A DNA stretch of 64,000 nt from Petunia secreta (Eukaryota > Streptophyta > Magnoliopsida > Solanales > Solanaceae). Shown here piece after piece: positions 63,897 to 64,000 of the stretch. The stretch spans positions 20,682,001-20,746,000 of the forward strand of contig JARKIP010000011.1 in the NCBI GenBank assembly GCA_029990175.1, read 5' to 3'. The notes below the pieces were generated by a model, which had not been told where the DNA came from, made no database searches, and saw only the letters and a program-made list of their open reading frames with translations. Every line of letters starts with the position of its first letter. Position 1 is the first letter of the stretch. The position numbers and the translations under genes are program-made.

Positions 63897-64000
63897 AGAC
63901 AATTCATTAAAAAAATTATGAATATAGACCCATTCACCGAAGTGAATGTGGCAATATGTGATAAAATATCAAAACTCGCCTCAAGAAGAGGTTCGAGAAA
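63897..64000 (+). pseudogene. Ty1/copia internal region, continuation
   Basis: Reads a TEVNVA-type phrase like that before 54857, in keeping with the same decayed copia element. Runs off the window. Confidence 0.45.

Overview
The window is plant nuclear DNA made entirely of nested LTR retrotransposons. I find no host gene, tRNA, rRNA or microRNA-like locus. The element families (Ogre/Tat-type Ty3/Gypsy with an extra 5' ORF, Tekay/Del-type chromovirus with long LTRs, a Ty1/copia with short LTRs) fit a dicot. The LTR termini and 3'-UTR phrases look like those I remember from Solanaceae; that family assignment is recollection, not computed.

Layout, left to right. (1) 1-4128 and 13944-18842: plus-strand Ogre/Tat-like element ('Ogre-I') with leader, gag (one in-frame TGA), no pol, a 3' UTR rich in tandem repeats, a PPT stem-loop and a 4.36-kb LTR. 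That LTR is followed directly by a PBS and another leader (18843 to about 20030), so it is shared by two tandem internal regions. (2) 4129-13938: a minus-strand Tekay/Del chromovirus inserted into Ogre-I with a perfect 5-bp target duplication (ttatc), two 2186-bp LTRs that are about 98.9% identical by eye, tRNA-Met PBS, PPT and a full gag-pol frame broken by a single TAG. (3) About 20050-29803: minus-strand Ogre-like element A, with truncated LTRs, a decayed ORF1 and no pol. (4) 29904-52816: related minus-strand element B, also pol-less, split by (5) 36691-45703, a minus-strand degenerate Tekay-like element ('Gyp-2'). (6) 52817-54857 and 63892-64000: plus-strand Ty1/copia remnant, split by (7) 54858-63891 ('Gyp-3'), a sister of Gyp-2 with a perfect gaatg target duplication.

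Relative ages follow from the nesting. The Tekay copy is younger than Ogre-I, Gyp-2 is younger than B, and Gyp-3 is younger than the copia remnant. Only the Tekay copy is nearly intact. The three Ogre-type units keep gag and/or ORF1 plus the cis signals (LTR, PBS, PPT) and none has protease, RT or integrase. They therefore look like non-autonomous elements mobilised by other elements.

The most interesting material is non-coding structure: a 70-bp repeat array made of small hairpins; a PPT stem-loop with a compensatory base-pair change between Ogre families; a PBS-core duplicate inside U5 at a constant 91-92 bp spacing in three families; a leader hairpin with a palindromic GACGTC loop that could be a dimer-initiation site; a hairpin next to the PPT in the Tekay lineage; and an antisense pol fragment plus a PBS-like junction carried by both Gyp-2 and Gyp-3.
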